The notes under the pieces were generated by a model. It searched no databases. It was not told the DNA's origin and saw only the letters and a list, made by a program, of their open reading frames with translations. Position numbers and translations under genes: made by a program. Positions 1 through 9,578 of a stretch of DNA of 64,000 nucleotides are shown in pieces. Every line of letters begins with the position of its first letter. Within the stretch, counting starts at the first letter, position 1. The stretch comes from Bacteroidales bacterium (GTDB lineage Bacteria > Bacteroidota > Bacteroidia > Bacteroidales > ML635J-15): positions 42,906 through 106,905 of the forward strand of contig JAFGVU010000195.1 in the NCBI GenBank assembly GCA_016937855.1. Direction: 5' to 3'.

Positions 1-187
1 TGAACCCATCGTGAAGAAAATCTTTTGCTTCGTCAACGCTCGATGCATACCTCATACACGTTCCCAGCATTTTACCGTATGTAGCTTTATAAAGCAGATG
101 TTGACTGTTTCTGTCTCCTCTGATACATCCATCTACAATCATTTTTACATCGTCCCGGTTGCTAAGGTCCATATTATCAGTTTTCAT
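1..187 (-). CDS. RNA polymerase ECF-type sigma-70 factor, N-terminal part (truncated by window edge)
   Basis: Reverse strand from ATG at 187 reads MKTDNMDLSNRDDVKMIVDGCIRGDRNSQHLLYKATYGKMLGTCMRYASSVDEAKDFLHDGF, typical sigma-70 region 2 start; open to window edge; absent from the ORF track because it has no stop in the window. Confidence 0.8.
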   Translation of the reverse strand, partial: MKTDNMDLSNRDDVKMIVDGCIRGDRNSQHLLYKATYGKMLGTCMRYASSVDEAKDFLHDGF

Positions 188-354
188 GTGTATGACGATA
201 GTTTTTTATAATAGTTGTCTGATTTGCTTAAAAATTTTACTAAAATAGCATTTTATTTTTTATCAAAAAAATATTGTAAAATATTGATTTATATTATTTT
301 AATTCTAAAAGGCTTTTTATATATTTGCCAATGTAAAAAAAAAATACTAAAGCA

Positions 355-765
355 ATGAATTTAACTCACATTGAACACATCGGAATAGCTGTAAAGTCAA
401 TTGATGAAGCCAGAAAATATTATGAAGATGTTTTGGGATTAACTTGTTACGCCGTTGAAGAAGTTGCCGACCAAAAGGTAAAAACTGCCTTTTTTAAAAT
501 TGGTCAGACAAAAATTGAGCTTTTAGAATCAACAGATCCCGAAGGACCGGTCGGAAAATTTATTGAGAAAAAAGGAGAGGGCATACATCATATTGCTTTT
601 GCTGTAGATGGTATTGAGAATGCTTTGCAGGAACTCAACGAAAAAGAGGTTAAACTTATTGATCAAACTCCACGAAAAGGAGCCGAAGGTCTTGATATTG
701 GGTTTTTACATCCAAAATCAACATTTGGTGTTTTAACCGAATTATGCGAAGATAAAAACAAATAG
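355..765 (+). CDS. mce: methylmalonyl-CoA epimerase
   Basis: ORF 136 aa; VOC-fold family sequence HIEHIGIAVKSIDEARKYYEDVLGL...GIHHIAFAVD; next to decarboxylase subunits. Confidence 0.93.
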   Translation: MNLTHIEHIGIAVKSIDEARKYYEDVLGLTCYAVEEVADQKVKTAFFKIGQTKIELLESTDPEGPVGKFIEKKGEGIHHIAFAVDGIENALQELNEKEVKLIDQTPRKGAEGLDIGFLHPKSTFGVLTELCEDKNK

Positions 766-806
766 AATAAAACAATTTTAGCAAATAACACTAGAACAAT
801 CTTAAA

Positions 807-2366
807 ATGGCAATTGAAGAAAAAATTAAAAAGCTTGTAGAGATGCGTGCCGAAGCTCGTCTTGGTGGAGGAGAAAAACGTATCGATGCCCAACATGCAA
901 AAGGGAAACTTACCGCTCGTGAAAGAATCGACTTATTACTTGACGAAGGGAGTTTTGAGGAACTAGACATGTTCGTTACTCATCGTGCAACAGATTTTGG
1001 TTTAGATAAAACTGTTTTTCTGGGCGATGGCGTTGTTACTGGTTATGGAACTGTTGACGGTCGATTGATTTACGTTTTCTCACAAGATTTTACTGTTTTG
1101 GGCGGTTCGCTTTCCGAGACTAATGCAAAAAAAATCTGCAAGGTGATGGATATGGCCATGAAAGCAGGTGCGCCTGTTATTGGGCTTAACGATTCTGGGG
1201 GTGCAAGAATTCAGGAAGGCGTTTTAAGTTTGTCGGGTTATGCTGATATTTTTCAAAGAAATATCGAAGCCTCTGGTGTTATTCCTCAACTTTCGGCTAT
1301 ACTTGGTCCTTGTGCAGGTGGTGCCGTTTATTCTCCCGCACTCACCGACTTTATCCTTATGACAGAAGGAATAAGCTATATGTTTGTTACCGGACCTAAA
1401 GTTACTAAAACGGTAACAGGAGAAGATATTACAGTTGAAAATCTTGGTGGTCCAATGATTCATGCATCAAAATCTGGTGTCGCTCATTTTGTATCTGAAA
1501 GCGAACAAGAAGCAATTGCCACTTTACGCAGAATCATTTCTTATGTCCCTCAAAATTTTATGGAAACAACTCCATTAGTCGAGTGTAATGATCCTATAGA
1601 TAGAATTGATGATGTTTTAAATAATATTATTCCAGACAACCCAAATAAACCTTACAATGTTCTTGATATAATTAATACACTTGTTGATAATGGTGAGTTT
1701 GAAGAAGTGCATAAGTATTATGCAAAAAACATTGTTGTAGGGTTTGCCAGATTTAACGGACAATCAGTTGGGATTGTTGCTAATCAACCTAATTTCTTAG
1801 CTGGAGTTTTAGATATTGATGCTTCTAAAAAAGCTGCCAGATTTGTGAGATTCTGCGATTGTTTTAACATTCCTTTAGTAACATTGGTTGACGTACCGGG
1901 ATTTTTGCCTGGGAGTACTCAAGAATATGGTGGGATAATATCAAATGGGGCTAAATTAATGTTTGCTTATGGTGAAGCAACTGTACCCAAAGTTACTATA
2001 ACTTTGCGTAAATCTTATGGCGGAGCACACGATGTAATGAGCTGTAAACAATTAAAAGGCGACTTTAATTATGCTTGGCCATCCGCCGAAATTGCTGTAA
2101 TGGGTGCTCAAGGGGCAATTGAGGTTCTTGATTTTAAAGAATTGTCTGCAATTGAAGACCCCGAAAAAAGAGCCGAGTATGTTGCAGAAAAAGAGGTCGA
2201 GTACCGAGAAAAATTTGCAAATCCTTACCAAGCAGCAAAATATGGTTTTATCGACGATGTGATTGAACCTCGCAATACTCGCTTCCGTATCATTAGAGCT
2301 TTGGCTGCTCTAGCAACAAAACGTGATAAAATGCCTGCAAAGAAACATACTAATATTCCACTATAA
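807..2366 (+). CDS. mmdA: methylmalonyl-CoA decarboxylase / propionyl-CoA carboxylase carboxyltransferase (alpha) subunit
   Basis: ORF 519 aa; [43 protein letters not shown] carboxyltransferase motifs. Confidence 0.95.
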   Translation: MAIEEKIKKLVEMRAEARLGGGEKRIDAQHAKGKLTARERIDLLLDEGSFEELDMFVTHRATDFGLDKTVFLGDGVVTGYGTVDGRLIYVFSQDFTVLGGSLSETNAKKICKVMDMAMKAGAPVIGLNDSGGARIQEGVLSLSGYADIFQRNIEASGVIPQLSAILGPCAGGAVYSPALTDFILMTEGISYMFVTGPKVTKTVTGEDITVENLGGPMIHASKSGVAHFVSESEQEAIATLRRIISYVPQNFMETTPLVECNDPIDRIDDVLNNIIPDNPNKPYNVLDIINTLVDNGEFEEVHKYYAKNIVVGFARFNGQSVGIVANQPNFLAGVLDIDASKKAARFVRFCDCFNIPLVTLVDVPGFLPGSTQEYGGIISNGAKLMFAYGEATVPKVTITLRKSYGGAHDVMSCKQLKGDFNYAWPSAEIAVMGAQGAIEVLDFKELSAIEDPEKRAEYVAEKEVEYREKFANPYQAAKYGFIDDVIEPRNTRFRIIRALAALATKRDKMPAKKHTNIPL

Positions 2367-2377
2367 AAATCTAAGTT

Positions 2378-2743
2378 ATGCTAGCAATATTAAGTGCAAT
2401 TTCTTTTGATGTTTCCAAGATTGACTCTAACGTAATAACAATTTTTATTATCGGTTTTAGCGTTGTTTTTGGAGCATTAATTGGAATTTATGCCTTTTTC
2501 TATTTCCTTCCAAAAATCTTTAACTTTAATAGTGATAAAAATAAAGTTAAGAAATCAAAAAAGGAGGTTGTGATTGAAGATAAATCTGTTGGTGACGAAA
2601 ATTCAGAAATATTTGCGGCCATAGCAATGGCACTTCACTTGCATTTTGAAGATATGCACGATGAGGAATCGATGGTACTTACAATGGATATTCAGGAGAG
2701 ACTGACTTCCCCGTGGAGCTCAAAAATTATTAATATAAATTAA
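2378..2743 (+). CDS. OadG-like gamma subunit of sodium-pumping decarboxylase
   Basis: Small one-TM protein between carboxyltransferase and BCCP; C-terminal SPWSSKI typical of OadG-related proteins. Confidence 0.75.
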   Translation: MLAILSAISFDVSKIDSNVITIFIIGFSVVFGALIGIYAFFYFLPKIFNFNSDKNKVKKSKKEVVIEDKSVGDENSEIFAAIAMALHLHFEDMHDEESMVLTMDIQERLTSPWSSKIININ

Positions 2744-2762
2744 TTTAACACATTCTTAATAA

Positions 2763-3191
2763 ATGAAAAACTTCAAGTTCAAGATTAATTCTAATGAGTA
2801 TGAGGTTGCAATTGAAGAAATAGTCGAAAACATTGCTCATATTCAGGTTAATGGATCAAAATACCAAGTAGAGTTGGAGAAAAAAGCCGACAAACCTACG
2901 CCAATTGTAAGAAAACCTCGACCACAAGCTGTAAAAAACGACCCTGTGGAGCCAAAAGCTGCCACAGCCTCAGGTAATGTTAGAGCAATAAACTCTCCTT
3001 TACCCGGAAATATTTTAGACGTAAAAGTTAGTGCTGGCGATAAAGTTACTAAAGGAACAATAGTTTTGATAATGGAAGCTATGAAAATGGAAAACAATAT
3101 TGTATCCGAATTCGATGGTGTTGTTTCTGCTGTTAAAGTAAAAGCAGGACAATCAGTGCTCCAAAATGAGATTTTAATTGAGATTGAGTAA
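2763..3191 (+). CDS. biotin carboxyl carrier subunit
   Basis: Biotinylation motif EAMKMENN; proline/alanine linker; operon context. Confidence 0.93.
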   Translation: MKNFKFKINSNEYEVAIEEIVENIAHIQVNGSKYQVELEKKADKPTPIVRKPRPQAVKNDPVEPKAATASGNVRAINSPLPGNILDVKVSAGDKVTKGTIVLIMEAMKMENNIVSEFDGVVSAVKVKAGQSVLQNEILIEIE

Positions 3192-3207
3192 AGCAAAGAC
3201 CACTAAA

Positions 3208-4851
3208 ATGAAAAACAAAATATTATTATTTCTTACATTTATATTTTTTGCAATTATTAGCTTTGCGGGAAATCTTACGAAAGATGACTTAACTAAAGGG
3301 AAATGGATGACAAAAGCCGACGGTTTTTATCCAACTCCTATTATGCCCGATGCCGATGATAATGTAAAAACTGTAAGCAGATTCAAGACGATAATTTTCC
3401 ATGAGGATGGAACGTTTTCGATGGATTCTGCAAAACACGAATATCCAGGAAAGTATTATATCGATGGAGACAAAGTTAAACTTGTTTTTGAGGCAACGCA
3501 AGTTATACATTACAGTAGAAATACAGATCCTAACACTTCTGACAGAGGTTATGTTACAACACCAGAAATAATTGAGCTTAGTCCTCGAACTGCAAAAATT
3601 GTTGATGGAAAACTAGTTGTGGATAATGATGTGCAATATGAAAACAGATCGGCAGCAATGCACGGACTCCTTAAGTTTTGGGAGTTTACAGGGTTTGCAA
3701 ATGCTACTTTTGGACACTTAATAATGCTAATAGTTGGATTGGTTTTTATTTTTCTTGCTATTAGATATAATTATGAACCTCTTTTACTAATTCCAATTGG
3801 TGTAGGTATTATTATTGGAAACATACCCATGTTTCAGGCTGTGGACTTTAACTTAAAGTTAGGAATTTACGAACCTGGATCTGTAATGCATATTCTTTAC
3901 GGTGGTGTTGTGCAAGGATGGTTTCCTCCTTTAATTTTTCTTGGAATTGGAGCGATGACAGATTTTTCATCATTAATTTCAAATCCACGTTTAATGCTAC
4001 TCGGTGCAGCAGCTCAATTTGGGGTTTTTGCTACATTTTTACTCGCTTTAATGGTGGGATTTCATCCAGCCGAAGCAGGTGCAATAGGTATTATTGGTGG
4101 TGCAGATGGTCCAACAGCAATATTTATATCATCCAAGCTCGCAAACGGTCTAAATATTATTGGTTTTGATGCGCTCGGGGCGCCAATTTATGTCAAAAAT
4201 TTAATTGGGCCAATTGCTATTGCTGCATATTCGTACATGGCGCTTGTCCCTGTTATTCAGCCGCCAATTGTTAATCTTTTAACTACAAAAAAAGAAAGAC
4301 TAATACGAATGAATGCCCCCAGACAGGTTTCGAAAATCGAAAAGATTATATTCCCAATTGTAGGATTGCTGCTTACGGCATATCTTTCACCGACAGCTTT
4401 GCCGCTCTTAGGAATGCTTTTCTTTGGAAATATCCTAAAAGAAAGTGGTGTAACACGTAGATTGGCAGAAACAGCTGCAAATCCATTAATTGATACAATT
4501 ACGATACTTCTTGGGTTAACTGTAGGAGCTTCGACACAAGCCGATGTATTCTTAACTTACGATTCTGTAATGATTTTTATTATGGGGGCGCTTTCATTTA
4601 TCTTGGCAACTGCTGCTGGAGTAATGGCCGCTAAAATAATGAATTGGTTATCACCAAAATCAAATCCTGTAAATCCGATAATAGGTTGTGCAGGAGTATC
4701 GGCAGTGCCCGATAGTGCAAGGGTGGCACAAGAGCTTGGTCATAAAGCTGACCATAACAATTATTTACTGATGCATGCTATGGCTCCTAACGTTTCTGGG
4801 GTTATTGGCTCTGCTGTTGCAGCAGGTATTATTTTAAGTTTCTTACTTTAG
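3208..4851 (+). CDS. sodium ion-translocating decarboxylase beta subunit with N-terminal signal peptide and extracytoplasmic domain
   Basis: ORF track starts at 3178, but MKNKILLFLTFIFFAIISFAGN at 3208 is the likelier start; C-terminal ~380 aa OadB-like (IGIIGGADGPTAIFISSKLA, NPIIGCAGVSAVPDSARVAQ). Confidence 0.92.
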   Translation: MKNKILLFLTFIFFAIISFAGNLTKDDLTKGKWMTKADGFYPTPIMPDADDNVKTVSRFKTIIFHEDGTFSMDSAKHEYPGKYYIDGDKVKLVFEATQVIHYSRNTDPNTSDRGYVTTPEIIELSPRTAKIVDGKLVVDNDVQYENRSAAMHGLLKFWEFTGFANATFGHLIMLIVGLVFIFLAIRYNYEPLLLIPIGVGIIIGNIPMFQAVDFNLKLGIYEPGSVMHILYGGVVQGWFPPLIFLGIGAMTDFSSLISNPRLMLLGAAAQFGVFATFLLALMVGFHPAEAGAIGIIGGADGPTAIFISSKLANGLNIIGFDALGAPIYVKNLIGPIAIAAYSYMALVPVIQPPIVNLLTTKKERLIRMNAPRQVSKIEKIIFPIVGLLLTAYLSPTALPLLGMLFFGNILKESGVTRRLAETAANPLIDTITILLGLTVGASTQADVFLTYDSVMIFIMGALSFILATAAGVMAAKIMNWLSPKSNPVNPIIGCAGVSAVPDSARVAQELGHKADHNNYLLMHAMAPNVSGVIGSAVAAGIILSFLL

Positions 4852-4870
4852 AACTAATATAACTTTAACT

Positions 4871-4896
4871 AATGCTCCTTTTGGAGCATTTTTTTT
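4871..4896 (+). terminator. intrinsic terminator of decarboxylase operon
   Basis: AATGCTCC-tttt-GGAGCATT followed by T-run. Confidence 0.85.
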
Positions 4897-4911
4897 GTAA
4901 AAGATTTGCCT

Positions 4912-5637
4912 ATGAAAGCTATGATTTTTGCAGCAGGGCTTGGCACCAGACTTGCTCCATTAACCGACACAATGCCAAAAGCTATGGTTCCAATTGCCGG
5001 AAAACCTATGTTGCAACTTCAAATCGAAAAACTAATAAAATCAGGAGTTAAGTATATTGTTATTAATGTGCATCATTTTGCCGAGCAGATAATTGAATTT
5101 ATTAATAAACAAGATTTTGAAGCAGAGATTGTAATCTCAGATGAGTCGGACCTATTGCTAAATACCGGTGGAGGCCTGAAAAATGTAAAGAAATATTTTA
5201 AGCCCGGCGACGACTTTTTGTTACATAATGTCGATATATATTCTGATATCAATCTAATTGATATTTATAAGTATCACAAGACGACCCCCAATCTTGTTAC
5301 AATGGCCGTCAAACATCGAAAAAGTACAAATTATTTACTATTTGATGACGATAGACGTTTATGCGGTTGGAAAAGCTATAAAACAGATTCAGAGATCATC
5401 TCTATCAATAAAGATAGCTATGACGAAATGGCTTTTAGTGGGATTTACATGTTTAATTACCAAATATTTGATTTGTTCGAAAAGGAAGGTGCCTTTACAA
5501 TTATCCCCGAATTACTCCGCATAGCAATAATGCACCACATCGGAGGATGGGTGCATGATAATAATTTTATACTCGATTTAGGAAAACCTGAGGCTATAGC
5601 TCAATGTGAGAATTATCTAAAATCTGTTAAAACCTAA
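4912..5637 (+). CDS. nucleotidyltransferase (sugar-phosphate / MurNAc-1-P uridylyltransferase-like)
   Basis: MKAMIFAAGLGTRLAPLTDTMPKAMVPIAGKPML NTP_transferase motif. Confidence 0.88.
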   Translation: MKAMIFAAGLGTRLAPLTDTMPKAMVPIAGKPMLQLQIEKLIKSGVKYIVINVHHFAEQIIEFINKQDFEAEIVISDESDLLLNTGGGLKNVKKYFKPGDDFLLHNVDIYSDINLIDIYKYHKTTPNLVTMAVKHRKSTNYLLFDDDRRLCGWKSYKTDSEIISINKDSYDEMAFSGIYMFNYQIFDLFEKEGAFTIIPELLRIAIMHHIGGWVHDNNFILDLGKPEAIAQCENYLKSVKT

Positions 5638-6032
5638 AAATATGCTTCAAGTTTTTGAACTAAAGCTGCTTTGTCGTGATATCCTATAATTCTTGCAATT
5701 TCTTTCCCGTCTTTAAAAACAATCATCGCAGGAATACCTGTTATCTGATATTTTTGAGATAAGTTTTTGTTTTGGTCAGTGTTAACCTTAGAAATAACAA
5801 TCTTTTTTTGATATTCGTTAGCTACTTCTTCTAAAACCGGTTGCATCATTTTACACGGACGACACCAGTCTGCATAAAAATCGACTAAAACCAATCCCGA
5901 TTTAATTCCATTTTCGAAATTAGCTTCATTTAATAATACAATTTTGGAATCAGCTGTTTGTGCTTTTAACTGAGGGATTGCAATAAATCCAAATAGCAAC
6001 ATTGTTGACAATACTAAAACAATTTTTTTCAT
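5634..6032 (-). CDS. secreted thioredoxin-family protein
   Basis: Signal peptide plus VDFYADWCRPCKMMQPVLEE with WCRPC active site. Confidence 0.93.
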   Translation of the reverse strand: MKKIVLVLSTMLLFGFIAIPQLKAQTADSKIVLLNEANFENGIKSGLVLVDFYADWCRPCKMMQPVLEEVANEYQKKIVISKVNTDQNKNLSQKYQITGIPAMIVFKDGKEIARIIGYHDKAALVQKLEAYF

Positions 6033-6055
6033 ACCTGCTTTTTTATTAATTAAAC

Positions 6056-6970
6056 TTAAAATACTTTAAAATTAATATGTTCAATGATCATTTTTTTATC
6101 CTCGGGGCTAAACCAAACAGCATCTTTATATCTTCTAAACCATGTTAATTGTCTTCGTGCATAATGACGTGTGTTTCGTTTGATCAATTCAACAGTTTTC
6201 TCAAAACTTTGTTCACCTTTGGACTCAAAAAAATCAAAGAACTCTTTGTAACCGATTGTTTTAAGAGCCACCAAACCTTTATATTTAAGTAAACTACGTG
6301 CTTCATTTTCTAACCCCTCATCCAACATTTGGTCAACTCTTAAATTTATTCGTTCATAAAGCAGGTCTCTATCTAAATCTATGCCAATTTTTATGATATT
6401 AAAACTTCGTTCTGTATTTTTATTTTTCCTGTAATCCGAAAAAGGCTTTCCTGTTGCTCTATAAATCTCAATTGCACGCATTATTCGTTGTGGATTCTTA
6501 AGGTCCACAACTTTGTAATATTCAGGGTCGATTTTTTGTAATTCAAATCGTATAGCTTCAAGTCCTTTCTCCTCGAAAAGCTTTGTTACTTCATTTCTTA
6601 TTTTGGGGTCATGATCGGGCATTTCGTCAACTCCGTTACATATTGCGTCAATGTACAAACCCGAGCCTCCAACCATAAATGCAATGTCATTCTTTTGGAA
6701 ATATTTGTCAAGGCTTTTTATTGTGTCTGATTCAAATTGACTTATGCTGTAATGATCTTGAATAGAAATACTGTTGATAAAGTGATGCTTTACTTTTGAA
6801 AGATGTAAAGAATCCGGTTTTGCAACACCAACTCCAAGTTCTTTATAAAATTGTCGAGAATCGCATGAGAAAATTTCGGCATTATAGTTTATTGCCAATT
6901 CTATACTAAGATTTGTTTTACCAACTCCGGTAGGTCCGAACAAAATTACAAGATGTTTCGATTTTGTCAT
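6056..6970 (-). CDS. miaA: tRNA dimethylallyltransferase
   Basis: LFGPTGVGKTNLSIELA, CDSRQFYKELGVGVAKP, NPQRIMRAIEIYRATGKP. Confidence 0.96.
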   Translation of the reverse strand: MTKSKHLVILFGPTGVGKTNLSIELAINYNAEIFSCDSRQFYKELGVGVAKPDSLHLSKVKHHFINSISIQDHYSISQFESDTIKSLDKYFQKNDIAFMVGGSGLYIDAICNGVDEMPDHDPKIRNEVTKLFEEKGLEAIRFELQKIDPEYYKVVDLKNPQRIMRAIEIYRATGKPFSDYRKNKNTERSFNIIKIGIDLDRDLLYERINLRVDQMLDEGLENEARSLLKYKGLVALKTIGYKEFFDFFESKGEQSFEKTVELIKRNTRHYARRQLTWFRRYKDAVWFSPEDKKMIIEHINFKVF

Positions 6971-7491
6971 TAAATATCGTAGTCGTCTATGTTGTCGAAA
7001 CCAAATTCTTCAGGATTATCAAAAAAATCTTCGGGGTCTTCGTCATCAAAATCATCAGGAATACTATCATCAATAAACACTTGTTTAGGTGATTTTCCAT
7101 GTGAGAGTGTGCAAATAGGAAACTCCAGATTATTGTCGTCGTCAGATTTTGATCTTATATTAACTATTTCGATAAAGAAAAATCTTACCGAAAAAAAGTC
7201 GAAAATGTAGATGTAACGCTGTCCTTTATGGGGTTCAAAATGTGAAAGCTTTGTGTCTTTCATTAGTAAAACATCAGCCTGAAACTCTTCGTCTATTTTA
7301 CTTTCAGCTATCTCCTGAACCTTATCCCAATCTTTGTTAGACAAATAAAATGTGCTCATCATTGTTGAGTCAAAGTCACAAGCTGTTTGTATAGCTTTAT
7401 GGAGTTCTTCAAAACTATCATCAGAGAATATCTCGATATCTCTGACAAAGTCGTCGCTTTCGCCTGATATAAGTCTGAATTTAATTATCAT
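6970..7491 (-). CDS. plasmid pRiA4b ORF-3-like family protein
   Basis: RLISGESDDFVRDIEIFSDDSFEELHKAIQTACDFD...YIYDFG-like core and acidic C-terminus. Confidence 0.7.
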   Translation of the reverse strand: MIIKFRLISGESDDFVRDIEIFSDDSFEELHKAIQTACDFDSTMMSTFYLSNKDWDKVQEIAESKIDEEFQADVLLMKDTKLSHFEPHKGQRYIYIFDFFSVRFFFIEIVNIRSKSDDDNNLEFPICTLSHGKSPKQVFIDDSIPDDFDDEDPEDFFDNPEEFGFDNIDDYDI

Positions 7492-8521
7492 ACTGCAAAT
7501 TTAATAAAAATTTTATTGTGTCTATATTATCAGCATAATCTGTTAAACTTGGTTTTTGTGTTTGCCCCGGTAAAATCGAGTTTTTTATTTTAGTGTCTTT
7601 GCAAACAATACATTGTATCTCATTTTTATGCATTGCAATAAAATTAGATATGGCATCTAAGTTTTCGTAAGATCTATAGTTTAATACCGAAATAGGAGAG
7701 TGCAATGCTTCTTTTTCTACTAATAAACAATTTCCAAAGTTTATATGTATTGTTCTATTCATTGCCAACATAGTATATTGATAATTAAAATTATTGGCAT
7801 ATTTGTGATTATCTATTAAATCGGCATATTTTTGAAAAGCTTTACCCATATCATTAAAATCATAATCCATAGGAACAAAAAAAGAAGAAACGTTTCTACA
7901 TCCCAATCCAAAATATCGAAATACATCGTCGGCAATCAATTCTAAATCATCATTTGTTTCAGTCCCGGTCAGAATCGCAATAGAGTTGCGATTATGTCTT
8001 AGTATTTTAGGGTATGACCCAAAATAATATTCAAAATATCTGTTTGTATTATTATTTCCGGTAGCAATTACTGCATTGAAATCTTCAAGTTTCTGGTCGG
8101 AAATCAGAATTTTATCCAATTCTGTTGTGATTTCATTATTAATGGTATTAATTACCCATTTGAAGAGGATATTGTCTTTTGAAGAAAGTTTTATCCTAAT
8201 TTTTGCTCCACAAATAAATCCACAAATTAAGTCATGCAAACCAACTAATGGGATGTTGCCCGCAGATATAATACCAAGTTTTATGTTTTCTAAGCCGTTA
8301 ACAGGAATGTTGTATGCGTCAACCCAATTGTTTATGTTTTGTTTTTTTAGTAAATCGCTCCACTCTGTCAAAGCAAATCGAACATTTTGCTCTGTAAACC
8401 ATGGATTGTTTACCCTAATATTATTAAATCCGGGGAATTCGGATGTTTTCTCTTCGAGGCAAACTCTGTTAAATAATTCTCCTAGGTCTGATAATATCTG
8501 TACTCTTTCTGATAATTTCAT
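7481..8521 (-). CDS. acyl-CoA reductase (LuxC-like)
   Basis: LuxC-like order of motifs (NIPLVGLHDLICGFICGAKIRIKLSSKD, FRYFGLGCRNVSSFFVP); start taken at MKLSERV. Confidence 0.8.
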   Translation of the reverse strand: MKLSERVQILSDLGELFNRVCLEEKTSEFPGFNNIRVNNPWFTEQNVRFALTEWSDLLKKQNINNWVDAYNIPVNGLENIKLGIISAGNIPLVGLHDLICGFICGAKIRIKLSSKDNILFKWVINTINNEITTELDKILISDQKLEDFNAVIATGNNNTNRYFEYYFGSYPKILRHNRNSIAILTGTETNDDLELIADDVFRYFGLGCRNVSSFFVPMDYDFNDMGKAFQKYADLIDNHKYANNFNYQYTMLAMNRTIHINFGNCLLVEKEALHSPISVLNYRSYENLDAISNFIAMHKNEIQCIVCKDTKIKNSILPGQTQKPSLTDYADNIDTIKFLLNLQYDN

Positions 8522-8522
8522 T

Positions 8523-9146
8523 CTAATAACCCATTTCGTTCCAAGCTTCGTCAAATGCTTGATTTATTTCATTCATATTGTCGGGGTTGATAGAATACAT
8601 AATTATAAAGTAAATCAATAATATTGCTCCAAGAGCAAGTCCTATGATTGCACAAATTCTACCTGCATTAAGATTTCCTAGTGAAGATTGCTTGTATAGA
8701 CTAGGGTTTGCTGCGTAAGCTTTTTTAGCTTTTCCTGCCAAGATTAAAGCTATAATCGCCAAAATTGGTCCCAAAAAGGGTCCGCAGCAACATAAACTTA
8801 AAATGGAAAGAATCCCAAGAGTTAGAACTCCAGCCGAATTAGGAATATTAATTTTAAAGTTGTTTTGATGTGCATGATTAGGTTGTTGATAATTATTTTG
8901 AGCTTGGTAGCTTTGTTGCTGATTAAACTGCTGTTGGTTTTGCTGTGGAAACTCCGTTTGTTGGTTTGCAGTATATTGATTGCTATGATTATTAGAGTTT
9001 GGGTCAAAACCTCGGTTTGGGTTCTGATCCTGATAAGTTTCCTGTCCAGGGATAGGAGGGATTTGGTTTATTTCAGGGATACTTGCATGAGAATTGTCCT
9101 TCTCGTTAAAATCATTTTGTTTTAAATTTTTATTATCATTTTCCAT
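8523..9146 (-). CDS. DUF4190-type membrane protein with N/Q-rich N-terminal region
   Basis: GVLTLGILSILSLCCCGPFLGPILAIIALILAGKAKKAY hairpin membrane domain; N/Q-rich first ~95 aa. Confidence 0.7.
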   Translation of the reverse strand: MENDNKNLKQNDFNEKDNSHASIPEINQIPPIPGQETYQDQNPNRGFDPNSNNHSNQYTANQQTEFPQQNQQQFNQQQSYQAQNNYQQPNHAHQNNFKINIPNSAGVLTLGILSILSLCCCGPFLGPILAIIALILAGKAKKAYAANPSLYKQSSLGNLNAGRICAIIGLALGAILLIYFIIMYSINPDNMNEINQAFDEAWNEMGY

Positions 9147-9156
9147 AACTTTCTTT

Positions 9157-9447
9157 TTAATGGTTTATTAGAATATATACATAATTCAAAGATATAATAA
9201 TTGCATTAAATATGAAAAAATATTTTAAAATTTTGGCACCATTACGAAAATCAAATTTTAAGTGCAGTAAAAGATAAATTATCATAAAAACTAAAGGGAT
9301 AAGAGCAGGGTAGTTTAAAATGCTTTCTACTACATGTCCTCTCAGTAGTTCAATGATAGATCTTTGCATGCCACATCCCGGGCAGGGTAATCCTGTGGTT
9401 TCTTTAACAGGACAAGGCAACATGTGTCTTTCGAGCCAATCTAACAT
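9157..9447 (-). CDS. DUF2752 family protein
   Basis: CPVKETTGLPCPGCGMQRSIIELLRG motif plus TM helices. Confidence 0.85.
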   Translation of the reverse strand: MLDWLERHMLPCPVKETTGLPCPGCGMQRSIIELLRGHVVESILNYPALIPLVFMIIYLLLHLKFDFRNGAKILKYFFIFNAIIISLNYVYILINH

Positions 9448-9578
9448 GCACCAAAAATAGTAAAAATTTGAACTTATAAAATGTGTTTCTGTTAGAATCG
9501 TCGTAATAAAAATATTCGAAATAATTGGAAGCTATTTTATTTTAGATTATTTTAGATTTTTATTTAATATTTATAGTT

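Noticed and set aside
11-211. 66-aa plus-strand ORF MKKIFCFVNARC
   Set aside because: Lies antisense to a convincing sigma-70 factor reading frame; treated as spurious
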